Assembly (NCBI GenBank): GCA_023390905.1
Contig: JAEWBY010000015.1
Location: 1 to 15,531 of the forward strand
Length of the DNA stretch: 15,531 nt
Origin: Pseudomonadota bacterium
GTDB taxonomy: Bacteria; Pseudomonadota; Gammaproteobacteria; Xanthomonadales; Xanthomonadaceae
Direction of reading: 5' to 3'
Position 1 is the first letter of the stretch. Each line of letters starts with the position of its first letter. A model generated the notes under the pieces. The model made no database searches and was not told where the DNA came from. It saw nothing but the letters and a program-made list of their open reading frames with translations. The position numbers and the translations under genes are program-made. Shown in pieces: positions 1 through 7,177 of the stretch.

Positions 1-446
1 GGCGCGACGGTTGCGCTGGCGGTCGTCGGCGCGGGTTGCGCGGCGGCGGCGGCGCGCTGTTCCTCGCGCACGCGGCGGGCTTCTTCCTCGCGCGCGCTGG
101 CGGCGAGTTCGGCATCGGACATCTGCACTTCCTTGCCGGGCAGCAGGGTGTAGAAGTCGTACTGCGTTTCCTTCGGGGTTTCGGCCTGCGCCGGCTCGCG
201 GCGCGCGGGCGCGGCGGTGGCCGATTCCGGCACCACCGCCTCAACATCGGCGCTGGCCACCGGCGCCGGTTGCGCATCCGGATTGGGTTGCGGGCGGAAG
301 AATCCGTCGCCGTCCTTCTTCATCAGGCCGGGCGCGATGAAGTAGACCGCCAGACCGATCAGCAGGCCCAGCAGCAACCACACCCACGCCGGGGTGGCGT
401 GGCTGGAATTCCGGGTGGCCTGACTTTTGCCGCGACGTGCCGCCAT
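1..446 (-). CDS. SPOR/FtsN-like cell-division protein, partial (C-terminus beyond left edge)
   Basis: Reading leftward from an ATG at 446, 148 codons stay open to the window edge, so the 3' end is missing. The start is preceded by a good ribosome site (GGAGCAAGG, about 4 nt before the ATG). The visible protein has a short basic cytoplasmic tail (MAARRGKSQ), one membrane segment at about residues 21-38 (WVWLLLGLLIGLAVYFIA), then a low-complexity Pro/Ala/Glu-rich periplasmic linker. Inside it, residues about 95-112 (YDFYTLLPGKEVQM) match the conserved segment I know from FtsN-like proteins that end in a peptidoglycan-binding SPOR domain. A charged Glu/Arg-rich helix follows at about 117-131. 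The SPOR domain itself would lie outside the window, so the assignment rests on the N-terminal half and on its place 15 bp after argS, where FtsN-like genes are often found in gammaproteobacteria. It probably shares a transcript with argS. Confidence 0.8.
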   Translation of the reverse strand, partial: MAARRGKSQATRNSSHATPAWVWLLLGLLIGLAVYFIAPGLMKKDGDGFFRPQPNPDAQPAPVASADVEAVVPESATAAPARREPAQAETPKETQYDFYTLLPGKEVQMSDAELAASAREEEARRVREEQRAAAAAQPAPTTASATVA

Positions 447-461
447 TACCTTGCTCCGCTC

Positions 462-2150
462 CTACATTTTCTCGGGCGCGTTGACGCCCAACAGGTTCAT
501 GCCGTTGGCCAGCGCCTGGCGAACCGCCGAGGCCAGCGCCAGCCGCGCATCGCGCGCGTCGGCGTCTTCGATCAGCACCGGCGTGCCGGCGTACCACGTG
601 TGGAAAGCATAGGCCAGTTCGCGCAGGTACTGGGCGATCGCATGCGGTTCCAGCGATTCACCGGCGGCCTCGACCACTTCCGGATAGCGCGACAGTTCCA
701 CCATCAGGGCCAGCGACAGCTCGTCGTCCAGCCGCGACAGTTTCGCGAGCCCGTTGGCCTGATCGTGCGAATAACCCTTTTCCGCCGCCTGGCGATGCAG
801 GCTGCACACGCGGGCGTGGGCGTACTGCACGTAGAAGACCGGGTTGTCGTTGCTCTGCTGGCGCGCCAGATCGATGTCGAAGGTCAACTGCGAATCGGGC
901 TTGCGCGCGATGAGGAACCAGCGCACGGCATCGGAGCTGGTTTCGTCGATCAGATCGCGCAGGGTGACGTAGCTGCCGGCGCGCTTGGAAAGCTTCACTT
1001 CCTCGCCGCCACGCATGACGGTGACCATCTGGTGCAGCACGTATTCGGGCCAGCCCCGCGGGATGCCCACGTCCAGCGCCTGCAGGCCGGCCTTCACGCG
1101 GGCGAGCGAACCGTGGTGGTCCGCGCCGAGTTCGGTGATCGCGCGCTCGTAGCCGCGCTGCCACTTCGACAGGTGATAGGCCACGTCCGGCACGAAGTAG
1201 GTGTACGTGCCGTCGGACTTGCGCATCACGCGGTCCTTGTCGTCGCCGAAGTCGGTCGAGCGCAGCCACAGCGCGCCGCCTTCCTCGTAGGTGTGGCCCG
1301 AGGCGATGAGCGTGCGCACGGCTTCCTCGACCTTGCCGTCGCTGTAGAGCGAGCTTTCGAGGAAGTAGGTGTCGAACGAGACACCGAACGCGGCCAGATC
1401 CAGGTTCTGTTCGCGGCGCAGGTAGGCCACGGCAAACTGGCGGATCGCATCGAGGTTGTCCGGATCCTTCTGCCCGGTGACCGAATGACCCTCGAACTCG
1501 ACCGTGTCGCCGGACAGATACGCCTGCGCGACATCGCCGATGTAGTCGCCGCGATAGCCGTCCTCGGGCCAGCCTTCGCTGTCCGGCGTCAACCCGCGTG
1601 CACGCGCCTGCGTGGACTTGGCGAGGTTGTCGATCTGCACGCCGGCATCGTTGTAGTAGAACTCGCGGCGCGTGTTCCAGCCATTGGCCGCGAGCACGCG
1701 CGCGATGCAGTCACCGATCGCGCCGGCGCGGCCGTGGCCCACGTGCAGCGGGCCGGTCGGATTGGCCGAGACGTATTCCACGCCGACCGTGCGTCCGGCC
1801 CCGCTCTGGTTGCGGCCGTAATCGGCGCCCTCCGCCAGCGCGGTGGCGACTTCGCGCTGGTAGGCACCCGCGCCAAGATGGAAATTGATGAAGCCGGGCC
1901 CGGCGATTTCCACCCGTGCGACGTCTTCGCTGGCCGGCAGCGCCTGGACCAGCGCGGTGGCGATCGCGCGCGGATTGCTGCGCGCGGCCTTGGCCAGCAG
2001 CATCGCCGCATTGGTGGCGAAGTCGCCGTGTTCACGCGTCTTGGGTCGCTCGACCACGAAATCCGGCGTGGCGGTGTCGGCCGGCAGGGTGCCGGCCTGG
2101 CGCAGGGCGTCGATGCCCTGGGCGATCAAGGCGCGTAGGGAGGCTTTCAC
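462..2150 (-). CDS. argS: Arginyl-tRNA synthetase
   Basis: This 562-residue class I aminoacyl-tRNA synthetase charges tRNA-Arg with arginine in the cytoplasm; the length is normal for the family. The N-terminal additional domain (about 1-110, with FVVERPKTREHGDFATN) recognises the tRNA D-loop. The catalytic Rossmann fold carries the HIGH-type motif as HVGH at 136-139, within NPTGPLHVGHGR, and the KMSKS-type loop as KLSKR at 386-390. The C-terminal part, from about 430, is the DALR anticodon-binding domain and ends in the family-typical APEKM. The start is GTG at 2150; the product then begins MKASLRALIAQGI, as in Xanthomonas ArgRS. No Shine-Dalgarno sequence is visible before it (CAGATCCTCC precedes the GTG). 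radC lies 140 bp upstream in the same direction, and a separate promoter is likely in that gap. Confidence 0.98.
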   Translation of the reverse strand: MKASLRALIAQGIDALRQAGTLPADTATPDFVVERPKTREHGDFATNAAMLLAKAARSNPRAIATALVQALPASEDVARVEIAGPGFINFHLGAGAYQREVATALAEGADYGRNQSGAGRTVGVEYVSANPTGPLHVGHGRAGAIGDCIARVLAANGWNTRREFYYNDAGVQIDNLAKSTQARARGLTPDSEGWPEDGYRGDYIGDVAQAYLSGDTVEFEGHSVTGQKDPDNLDAIRQFAVAYLRREQNLDLAAFGVSFDTYFLESSLYSDGKVEEAVRTLIASGHTYEEGGALWLRSTDFGDDKDRVMRKSDGTYTYFVPDVAYHLSKWQRGYERAITELGADHHGSLARVKAGLQALDVGIPRGWPEYVLHQMVTVMRGGEEVKLSKRAGSYVTLRDLIDETSSDAVRWFLIARKPDSQLTFDIDLARQQSNDNPVFYVQYAHARVCSLHRQAAEKGYSHDQANGLAKLSRLDDELSLALMVELSRYPEVVEAAGESLEPHAIAQYLRELAYAFHTWYAGTPVLIEDADARDARLALASAVRQALANGMNLLGVNAPEKM

Positions 2151-2180
2151 GGAGGATCTGCAGAAGCTGCGGGACCGCGC

Positions 2181-2209
2181 ATTTTACGCAGAACCCGGCA
2201 GCGCGTCCG
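2181..2209 (-). promoter_or_regulatory. Probable sigma-70 promoter of argS
   Basis: On the minus strand a -10 box TAAAAT (2181-2186, one mismatch to TATAAT) stands 17 bp from a weak -35 box CGGACG (2204-2209). It stands out in otherwise GC-rich DNA. Transcription would start near 2174, giving a leader of about 25 nt before the GTG of argS. This is inferred from sequence only; the -35 box is poor. Confidence 0.5.
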
Positions 2210-2290
2210 GCGCGGCGCTGAATATCCGCGCCTTGCGCATGGCCACGCGGCGGCGCTGCGCCGCGATCGCGCCACGCGCGGCCTGCCACG

Positions 2291-2965
2291 TCAGACCCAG
2301 CCGCGCGCGGCCATCGAGACCGGTGCGCCATCACCGACGATGAAATGATCGAGCAGCCGCACATCAAGCAGGGCAAGCGCTTCCTTGAGCCGGACGGTGA
2401 CGCGGCGGTCCGAATCCGAGGGTTCGGCGCAGCCGGAAGGATGGTTGTGGCCGACGATGACCGCCGCGGCGTTGTGCGCCAGCGCGCGCCGCAGCACCTC
2501 GCGCGGGTGCACTTCGGTGCTGTCGATGGTGCCGCGGAACAGTTCCTCGAATGCGAGCGCGCGATGGCGCGTGTCCAGGAACAGCACGGCGAACACTTCC
2601 TGCGGATACGGCCGCAGCCGCTGGGAGAAATAACGCGCGGCCGCGTGCGGATCCTGCACGCCCTCGCCGCGTTCCAGGCGGGCGGCGAGCTCGCGCCGGC
2701 CCAGTTCCAGCGCGCCGGCGATCAGGCAGGCCCGCGCCGGCCCCAGTCCCGGTAGATCGGCCAGTTCGAGCGGGCTGCGCTCGAGCAGGCTGCGCAGGCA
2801 GCCCTGGCTGGCCAGCAGATCGCGGGCGGTGGTGACCGCATCGTTTCCGCGCAGGCCGGAGCCGAGGAACAGGGCAAGCAATTCAGCATCGGATAGTACG
2901 CTTGCACCGCGATGCAGCAGTTTTTCCCGGGGCCGCTCGCCGGCCGGCCATTCTCGTATGTGCAT
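2291..2965 (-). CDS. radC: RadC/UPF0758 JAMM-domain protein
   Basis: A 224-residue RadC-family protein of the usual length. The N-terminal half contains a helix-hairpin-helix-like segment (LPGLGPARA, residues 71-79), and the C-terminal half is a JAMM/MPN metalloprotease-like domain with the signature HNHPSG (173-178) and PSDSD (182-186); His173, His175 and Asp186 are the expected zinc ligands. The molecular role of RadC is unsettled: the old DNA-repair assignment in E. coli was withdrawn, and the fold suggests a metal-dependent peptidase or nuclease. The ATG at 2965 gives the canonical start MHIREWPAGERPREKLL. It is divergent from coaBC across 94 bp, an arrangement common in Pseudomonas and Xanthomonas, and argS lies downstream. 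I see no strong terminator after it, only a 6-bp stem (2250-2255 with 2259-2264) without a T-run. Confidence 0.93.
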   Translation of the reverse strand: MHIREWPAGERPREKLLHRGASVLSDAELLALFLGSGLRGNDAVTTARDLLASQGCLRSLLERSPLELADLPGLGPARACLIAGALELGRRELAARLERGEGVQDPHAAARYFSQRLRPYPQEVFAVLFLDTRHRALAFEELFRGTIDSTEVHPREVLRRALAHNAAAVIVGHNHPSGCAEPSDSDRRVTVRLKEALALLDVRLLDHFIVGDGAPVSMAARGWV

Positions 2966-3059
2966 GATGAGACTTTGCCGGGGAGGCCACGCGCATCGCC
3001 ATCAGGCTTCACCGGGCTTTCGTTTAAGCTAATCGCCTGTTCGTCTGTAGGAAACAACC

Positions 3060-4295
3060 GTGACGGGAAGTCCCATGCCGAGCTCCCTGCAGGGCCAGCG
3101 CATCCTGCTGTGCGTGGGCGGCGGGATCGCCGCCTACAAGTCGCTCGAACTGGTGCGCCGCCTGCGCGATGCGGGCGCGGACGTGCAGGTCGCGATGACC
3201 GAGGGCGCCCAGCAATTCGTCACGCCGCTGAGTTTCCAGGCGCTCTCCGGGCATCCGGTGCGCACGAGCCTGTGGGACAGTGCCGCCGAAGCGGCGATGG
3301 GCCACATCGAGCTGGCGCGCTGGGCCGATCGCATCGTGCTGGCGCCGGCCACGGCGGATCTGCTGGCCCGGCTCGCGCATGGTTTCGCCAATGATCTGGT
3401 GACCACGCTGTGCCTGGCGACCACTGCGCCGATCACCGTGGCGCCGGCCATGAACCATCGCATGTGGCAGCACCCGGCGACGATGGCCAACCTCGCCACC
3501 CTGCGCGAGCGCGGCGTGCAGATCATCGGGCCGAACGATGGCCCGCTCGCCGAGGGCGAGTCCGGCCCGGGGCGGTTGAGCGAGCCGGAGCAGATCGTCG
3601 CAGCGATCGCCGGCCAGGCGCAGTCGGCGGTGATGGCGTCGGAGGATCGTTCCCTGGCGGGGATGAAGGTCGTGGTCAGTGCCGGCCCGACGTACGAGGA
3701 TCTGGATCCGGTGCGCTATCTGGGCAACCGGAGCAGCGGCAAGATGGGCTTTGCCGTCGCGGCCAGCGCGGCACGGCGCGGCGCGCAGGTGGTGCTGGTG
3801 GCCGGGCCGGTCAGCCTGCCCACCCCGGCCGGCGTCACCCGCGTGGACGTGCGATCGGCGGCGCAGATGCGTGAAGCGGTGTTCGCGGCGTTCCCCGCCG
3901 ACATCTACATCGGTGCGGCCGCGGTGGCCGACTACACGCCGCGCGCGGCCGCGCTCAGCAAGATCAAGAAAAGCGGCGAGACGCTCGCGCTGGAACTGGT
4001 GCGCACGCCGGACATCCTGGCCGAGGTCGCCGCGCAGACACAGGGCCTGAAGCTGGTGGTGGGCTTCGCGGCCGAGACCGACAACGTCGAGCACTACGCG
4101 CGCGGCAAGCTGCAAGCCAAGCGTCTGGACATGATCGTGGCCAACCAGGTCGGCATCGCCGATGGCGGCTTCGAGAGCGATCACAACGCGATGACCGCCT
4201 ACTGGAATGGCGGCGAGCGCGATTTTTCCTCCGCGCCCAAGACGCGCCTGGCGGACGAGCTGATGGATCTCATCGTGGAGCGGATGAACGCATGA
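3060..4295 (+). CDS. coaBC: Bifunctional phosphopantothenoylcysteine synthetase/decarboxylase
   Basis: This protein joins 4'-phosphopantothenate to cysteine using CTP (CoaB) and then decarboxylates the product to 4'-phosphopantetheine with FMN (CoaC), two steps of coenzyme A synthesis. Its 411 residues are normal. The CoaC half (about 10-185) shows LLCVGGGIAAYKS, catalytic His82 in GHIELARWAD, APATADLLA, and PAMN at 129-132. The CoaB half (about 200-411) shows SAGPTYEDLDPVRY, NRSSGKMG with Asn223, AAVADYTP, and KIKK at 301-304. Oddly, the active-site flap reads AEGESGPGR where E. coli has ACGDIGPGR, putting Glu165 in place of catalytic Cys158. The start used is GTG 3060, with AGGAAA upstream; ATG 3075 (MPSSLQGQR) is a possible alternative. 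The stop overlaps the dut start by 4 bp (ATGA), so dut is probably translationally coupled. No convincing promoter is visible in 2966-3059. Confidence 0.97.
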   Translation: MTGSPMPSSLQGQRILLCVGGGIAAYKSLELVRRLRDAGADVQVAMTEGAQQFVTPLSFQALSGHPVRTSLWDSAAEAAMGHIELARWADRIVLAPATADLLARLAHGFANDLVTTLCLATTAPITVAPAMNHRMWQHPATMANLATLRERGVQIIGPNDGPLAEGESGPGRLSEPEQIVAAIAGQAQSAVMASEDRSLAGMKVVVSAGPTYEDLDPVRYLGNRSSGKMGFAVAASAARRGAQVVLVAGPVSLPTPAGVTRVDVRSAAQMREAVFAAFPADIYIGAAAVADYTPRAAALSKIKKSGETLALELVRTPDILAEVAAQTQGLKLVVGFAAETDNVEHYARGKLQAKRLDMIVANQVGIADGGFESDHNAMTAYWNGGERDFSSAPKTRLADELMDLIVERMNA

Positions 4296-4762
4296 ACGAG
4301 CCCGGGCTGCAGGCCGTGGAAGTGAAGCTGCTGGACCCCCGTTTCGGCGATGAATGGCCGCTGCCGGCCTACGCCACGCCCGCCAGCGCCGGCATGGATC
4401 TGCGCGCCGCGCTGGATGCGCCACTGACGCTGCAACCGGGCGAGACCGCACTGGTGCCCAGCGGACTGGCGATCCACCTGGCCGATCCGCACCTGTGCGC
4501 GGTGGTGCTGCCGCGCTCGGGGCTGGGCCACCGGCACGGCATCGTGCTCGGCAACGGCACCGGCCTCATCGATGCCGACTACCAGGGCCCGTTGCTGATC
4601 AGCGTCTGGAATCGCGGGCACGAAGCCTTCACCATGCAGCCGGGGGATCGCATCGCCCAGCTGGTGGTACTGCCCATCGTGCGGGCGCAGTTGCAGGTGG
4701 TGGATACATTCGCGGACAGCACGCGCGGCGCCGGTGGGTTCGGCCATACCGGCGTGCGCTGA
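4292..4762 (+). CDS. dut: dUTP pyrophosphatase (trimeric dUTPase)
   Basis: A 156-residue dUTPase that hydrolyses dUTP to dUMP and pyrophosphate, keeping uracil out of DNA and supplying dUMP for dTMP synthesis. All five motifs are present in order: I, ASAGMDLRA (31-39); II, PRSGLGHRHG (74-83); III, GNGTGLIDADYQGPL (87-101), containing the catalytic Asp and the uridine-binding hairpin; IV, GDRIAQLVV (118-126); V, RGAGGFGHTG (145-154), the mobile C-terminal arm that closes on the phosphates. The start ATG overlaps the coaBC stop by 4 bp, and only 14 bp separate it from the next gene, so all three are very likely one operon. The coaBC-dut pairing is widespread in gammaproteobacteria. Confidence 0.98.
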   Translation: MNEPGLQAVEVKLLDPRFGDEWPLPAYATPASAGMDLRAALDAPLTLQPGETALVPSGLAIHLADPHLCAVVLPRSGLGHRHGIVLGNGTGLIDADYQGPLLISVWNRGHEAFTMQPGDRIAQLVVLPIVRAQLQVVDTFADSTRGAGGFGHTGVR

Positions 4763-4776
4763 CAGGGGAGCGCGGG

Positions 4777-7110
4777 GTGAGCAGACTGAGCGATGGAAGC
4801 AGGCGATTGCCGGTGGGCGATCTCGGCCGGGCACTGCCATGGCTGGCGGTGCTGTTCGTGTTGCTGGCCGTCTGGTTCGGCTGGAGCGGCGTGCGCCAAT
4901 GGCGCGATGCCGGCCGCGACGATGCGTTGCGGCGCTCTCGTGACCAGGCCGCGGGCGCGGTCGAATCCGCGTTCAACGCACAGACCGGGCAGCTGACCCA
5001 GCGTCTGGCGAGCGCGCCGGTGAAAAGCGCGCTCGCGGCCGGTGACACCGCCGCCGCCGCGCGCCTCATCCAGCACGGCTGGGCCGGCGCCGAGCAGGTC
5101 GAAATCCTCGGTGCGGAACTGGAAACGGCCTACGCCACGGCGGCCCAGTTCGGCTACAGCAAGCTGGCGCTGCTGGAAGCGGCGCAGAACGGCGAGGCCG
5201 TGGTGGCGCGCGTGGTGCGCGAAGGCAACCAGAATCTGTTCGGCGTGGCCGGCGCGACGCCCCGCGGCGTGGTGTATGTCCGCCTGCCGCTGTCCCAGCT
5301 CACCGACGGCTTCACCACCGTGCCGCTGCCCGATGCGACCTACCTGTCGCTGCGCCAGGGCAGTTTCGACGTCGCCCAGCGCGGCAACCAGTCGCTGGCC
5401 GAAGGGGCCGAGGTGCTGGCGCATGCGGTCGGCAGGACGGGCCTGCGCGTGGCCGCGGCAGCACCGGACAGCGAACCCGGCCCGCTCGGGCTGGGCGCGC
5501 TGGCCAGTCTGATTGCCGCCGCCTTGGCCGCGCTGCTGGCCGTCCTCGCACTGCTGGCCGCACGCGGCGGCCTGCGCCACTTCAGGCGCGGCGCGATGAC
5601 CGGCACGGGCGAACACGGCATCGACGAACCCACCCTGGGCCAGACTCTGGAACGCAATCCGTTGCCCGTCACGCCGCGTAGCACCTCTTCACCCGAAGCT
5701 ACAGGCAGCATGAGCAACGAAAGCCTTTCACTCGACATCGACCCCGGCATCTTCCGCGCCTACGACATTCGCGGCATCGTCGGGAAAAACCTCAACGCCG
5801 ACGTCGCCGCCGCCATCGGCCAGGCGATCGGCACGGTCATGCAGGCGCAGGATCTGACCGACATCGTGGTCGGCCGCGATGGGCGCCTGTCCGGGCCGGA
5901 TCTGGTCGACGGCCTGATCCAGGGCCTGCGCCGGGCCGGGCGCAACGTCATCGACATCGGCATGGTGCCGACGCCGGTGGCGTACTTCGGCGCCTACCAC
6001 CTGCGCGCGGGCAGCAGCGTGGCGGTCACCGGCAGCCACAATCCCCCGGACTACAACGGCTTCAAGATCGTGGTCGGCGGACAGACGCTGTCCGGCGACG
6101 CCATCACCGATCTCTACCACCGCATCCGCGACGGCCAGCTCTACCAGGGCGCGTTGCCCGGCAATCTGGTGCAGCGCGATGTGTCGGCCGATTACGTGCA
6201 GCGCATCGCCGATGACGTGCAACTGGAGCGGCCGCTGAAGGTCGTGGTCGATGCCGGCAACGGCGTGGCCGGCGAGATCGCGCCGCGCCTGCTGGAAGCG
6301 ATCGGCGCCGACGTCATCCCGCTGTACTGCGATGTGGATGGCAACTTCCCGAACCATCATCCCGACCCGAGCGAGCCGCACAACCTGGAGGATCTGATCC
6401 AGACGGTGAAGCGTTTCGATGCGGATCTGGGGCTGGCCTTCGACGGCGATGGCGATCGCCTCGGCGTGGTCACGAAGCAAGGCGCGGTGATCTTCCCGGA
6501 TCGCCTGCTGATGCTGTTCGCCGCCGACGTGCTGGAACGCAATCCCGGCGCGATGATCATCTACGACGTCAAATGCACCGGAAAGCTGCAGGGCTGGGTG
6601 TTGCGCCACGGCGGCACGCCGCTGATGTGGAAGACCGGCCATTCGCTCATCAAGGCGAAGATGCGCGAGACCGGCGCCGAACTGGCCGGCGAGATGAGCG
6701 GCCACTTCTTCTTCCAGGAACGCTGGTACGGCTTCGACGATGGCCTGTACTCGGCCGCGCGCCTGCTGGAAATCCTGGCGCTGCGTGCGGAATCGCCGTC
6801 GGAAGTGCTGTCGGCGCTGCCGGACGGCATCTCCACGCCGGAGATCAAGGTGCCGGTGGAAGCCGAGACGCCGCATGCGGTGGTCGAGCGTTTCGTGGAG
6901 ACCGCGCGCTTCGAAGGTGCACGCATTTCCACCATCGATGGCCTGCGCGCGGACTGGGAGGACGGCTGGGGCCTGTTGCGCGCCTCGAACACCACGCCGA
7001 TTCTGGTGCTGCGTTTCGAGGCCGATGACGATGCGGCGCTGGCGCGCATCAAGAACGCCTTCCGCTCGCACCTGGCGTTGATTGCACCGGATCTGGCGCC
7101 AACGTTCTGA
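4777..7110 (+). CDS. algC: Membrane-anchored phosphomannomutase/phosphoglucomutase (AlgC/XanA type)
   Basis: The C-terminal 466 residues are an alpha-D-phosphohexomutase interconverting the 6- and 1-phosphates of mannose and glucose, which feeds GDP-mannose and UDP-glucose into exopolysaccharide and LPS. It shows the phosphoserine loop VTGSHNPPDYNG (Ser420), metal loop DGDGDR (556-561), sugar-specificity loop GEMSGHFFF (638-646) and phosphate-binding loop RASNTTP (735-741), all as in Pseudomonas AlgC. Before it lie about 310 extra residues: a membrane segment at about 20-37, an extracytoplasmic stretch of roughly 200 residues, a second membrane segment at about 238-262, and a Ser/Thr/Pro-rich linker. 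Such long forms are known in Xanthomonas and some Pseudomonas; the extension resembles a Cache-type sensor, but its ligand is unknown. The start is GTG 4777, 7 nt after GGGGAG. An internal ATG at 5710 would give a soluble 466-residue AlgC. It is third in the coaBC-dut operon and ends before a strong hairpin. Confidence 0.93.
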   Translation: MSRLSDGSRRLPVGDLGRALPWLAVLFVLLAVWFGWSGVRQWRDAGRDDALRRSRDQAAGAVESAFNAQTGQLTQRLASAPVKSALAAGDTAAAARLIQHGWAGAEQVEILGAELETAYATAAQFGYSKLALLEAAQNGEAVVARVVREGNQNLFGVAGATPRGVVYVRLPLSQLTDGFTTVPLPDATYLSLRQGSFDVAQRGNQSLAEGAEVLAHAVGRTGLRVAAAAPDSEPGPLGLGALASLIAAALAALLAVLALLAARGGLRHFRRGAMTGTGEHGIDEPTLGQTLERNPLPVTPRSTSSPEATGSMSNESLSLDIDPGIFRAYDIRGIVGKNLNADVAAAIGQAIGTVMQAQDLTDIVVGRDGRLSGPDLVDGLIQGLRRAGRNVIDIGMVPTPVAYFGAYHLRAGSSVAVTGSHNPPDYNGFKIVVGGQTLSGDAITDLYHRIRDGQLYQGALPGNLVQRDVSADYVQRIADDVQLERPLKVVVDAGNGVAGEIAPRLLEAIGADVIPLYCDVDGNFPNHHPDPSEPHNLEDLIQTVKRFDADLGLAFDGDGDRLGVVTKQGAVIFPDRLLMLFAADVLERNPGAMIIYDVKCTGKLQGWVLRHGGTPLMWKTGHSLIKAKMRETGAELAGEMSGHFFFQERWYGFDDGLYSAARLLEILALRAESPSEVLSALPDGISTPEIKVPVEAETPHAVVERFVETARFEGARISTIDGLRADWEDGWGLLRASNTTPILVLRFEADDDAALARIKNAFRSHLALIAPDLAPTF

Positions 7111-7129
7111 ACGACTCTGCTTTGCAGTG

Positions 7130-7157
7130 AAGGCCCGCGATGCGAATCGCGGGCCTT
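7130..7157. terminator. Bidirectional intrinsic terminator between algC and the DUF4124 gene
   Basis: A perfect inverted repeat, AGGCCCGCGAT (7131-7141), GCGA loop (7142-7145), ATCGCGGGCCT (7146-7156), extended by one A-T pair to 12 bp. It stands 20 bp after the algC stop and 21 bp before the stop of the converging gene. The run after the stem is short on both strands (TTTGT on plus, TTCACTG on minus), but the GC-rich stem is strong. Confidence 0.8.
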
Positions 7158-7177
7158 TGTCGTTCATGGGCAGGGGC

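Noticed and set aside
36..2138. A 700-codon open frame on the plus strand opposite argS
   Set aside because: It lies entirely antisense to a clear argS, is Arg/Ala/Gly-rich with no family motif, and is the usual by-product of high third-position GC.
3024..4451. A 475-codon minus-strand frame opposite coaBC and dut
   Set aside because: Antisense shadow; low-complexity His/Arg/Ala-rich product, no motifs.
4354..4776. Upstream extension of the algC frame through dut
   Set aside because: This part is dut read in another frame; GTG 4777 has an ideal ribosome site and starts the membrane-anchor sequence.
5728..7167. A 479-codon minus-strand frame opposite algC
   Set aside because: Antisense to a mutase domain with all catalytic motifs; the product has no recognisable feature.
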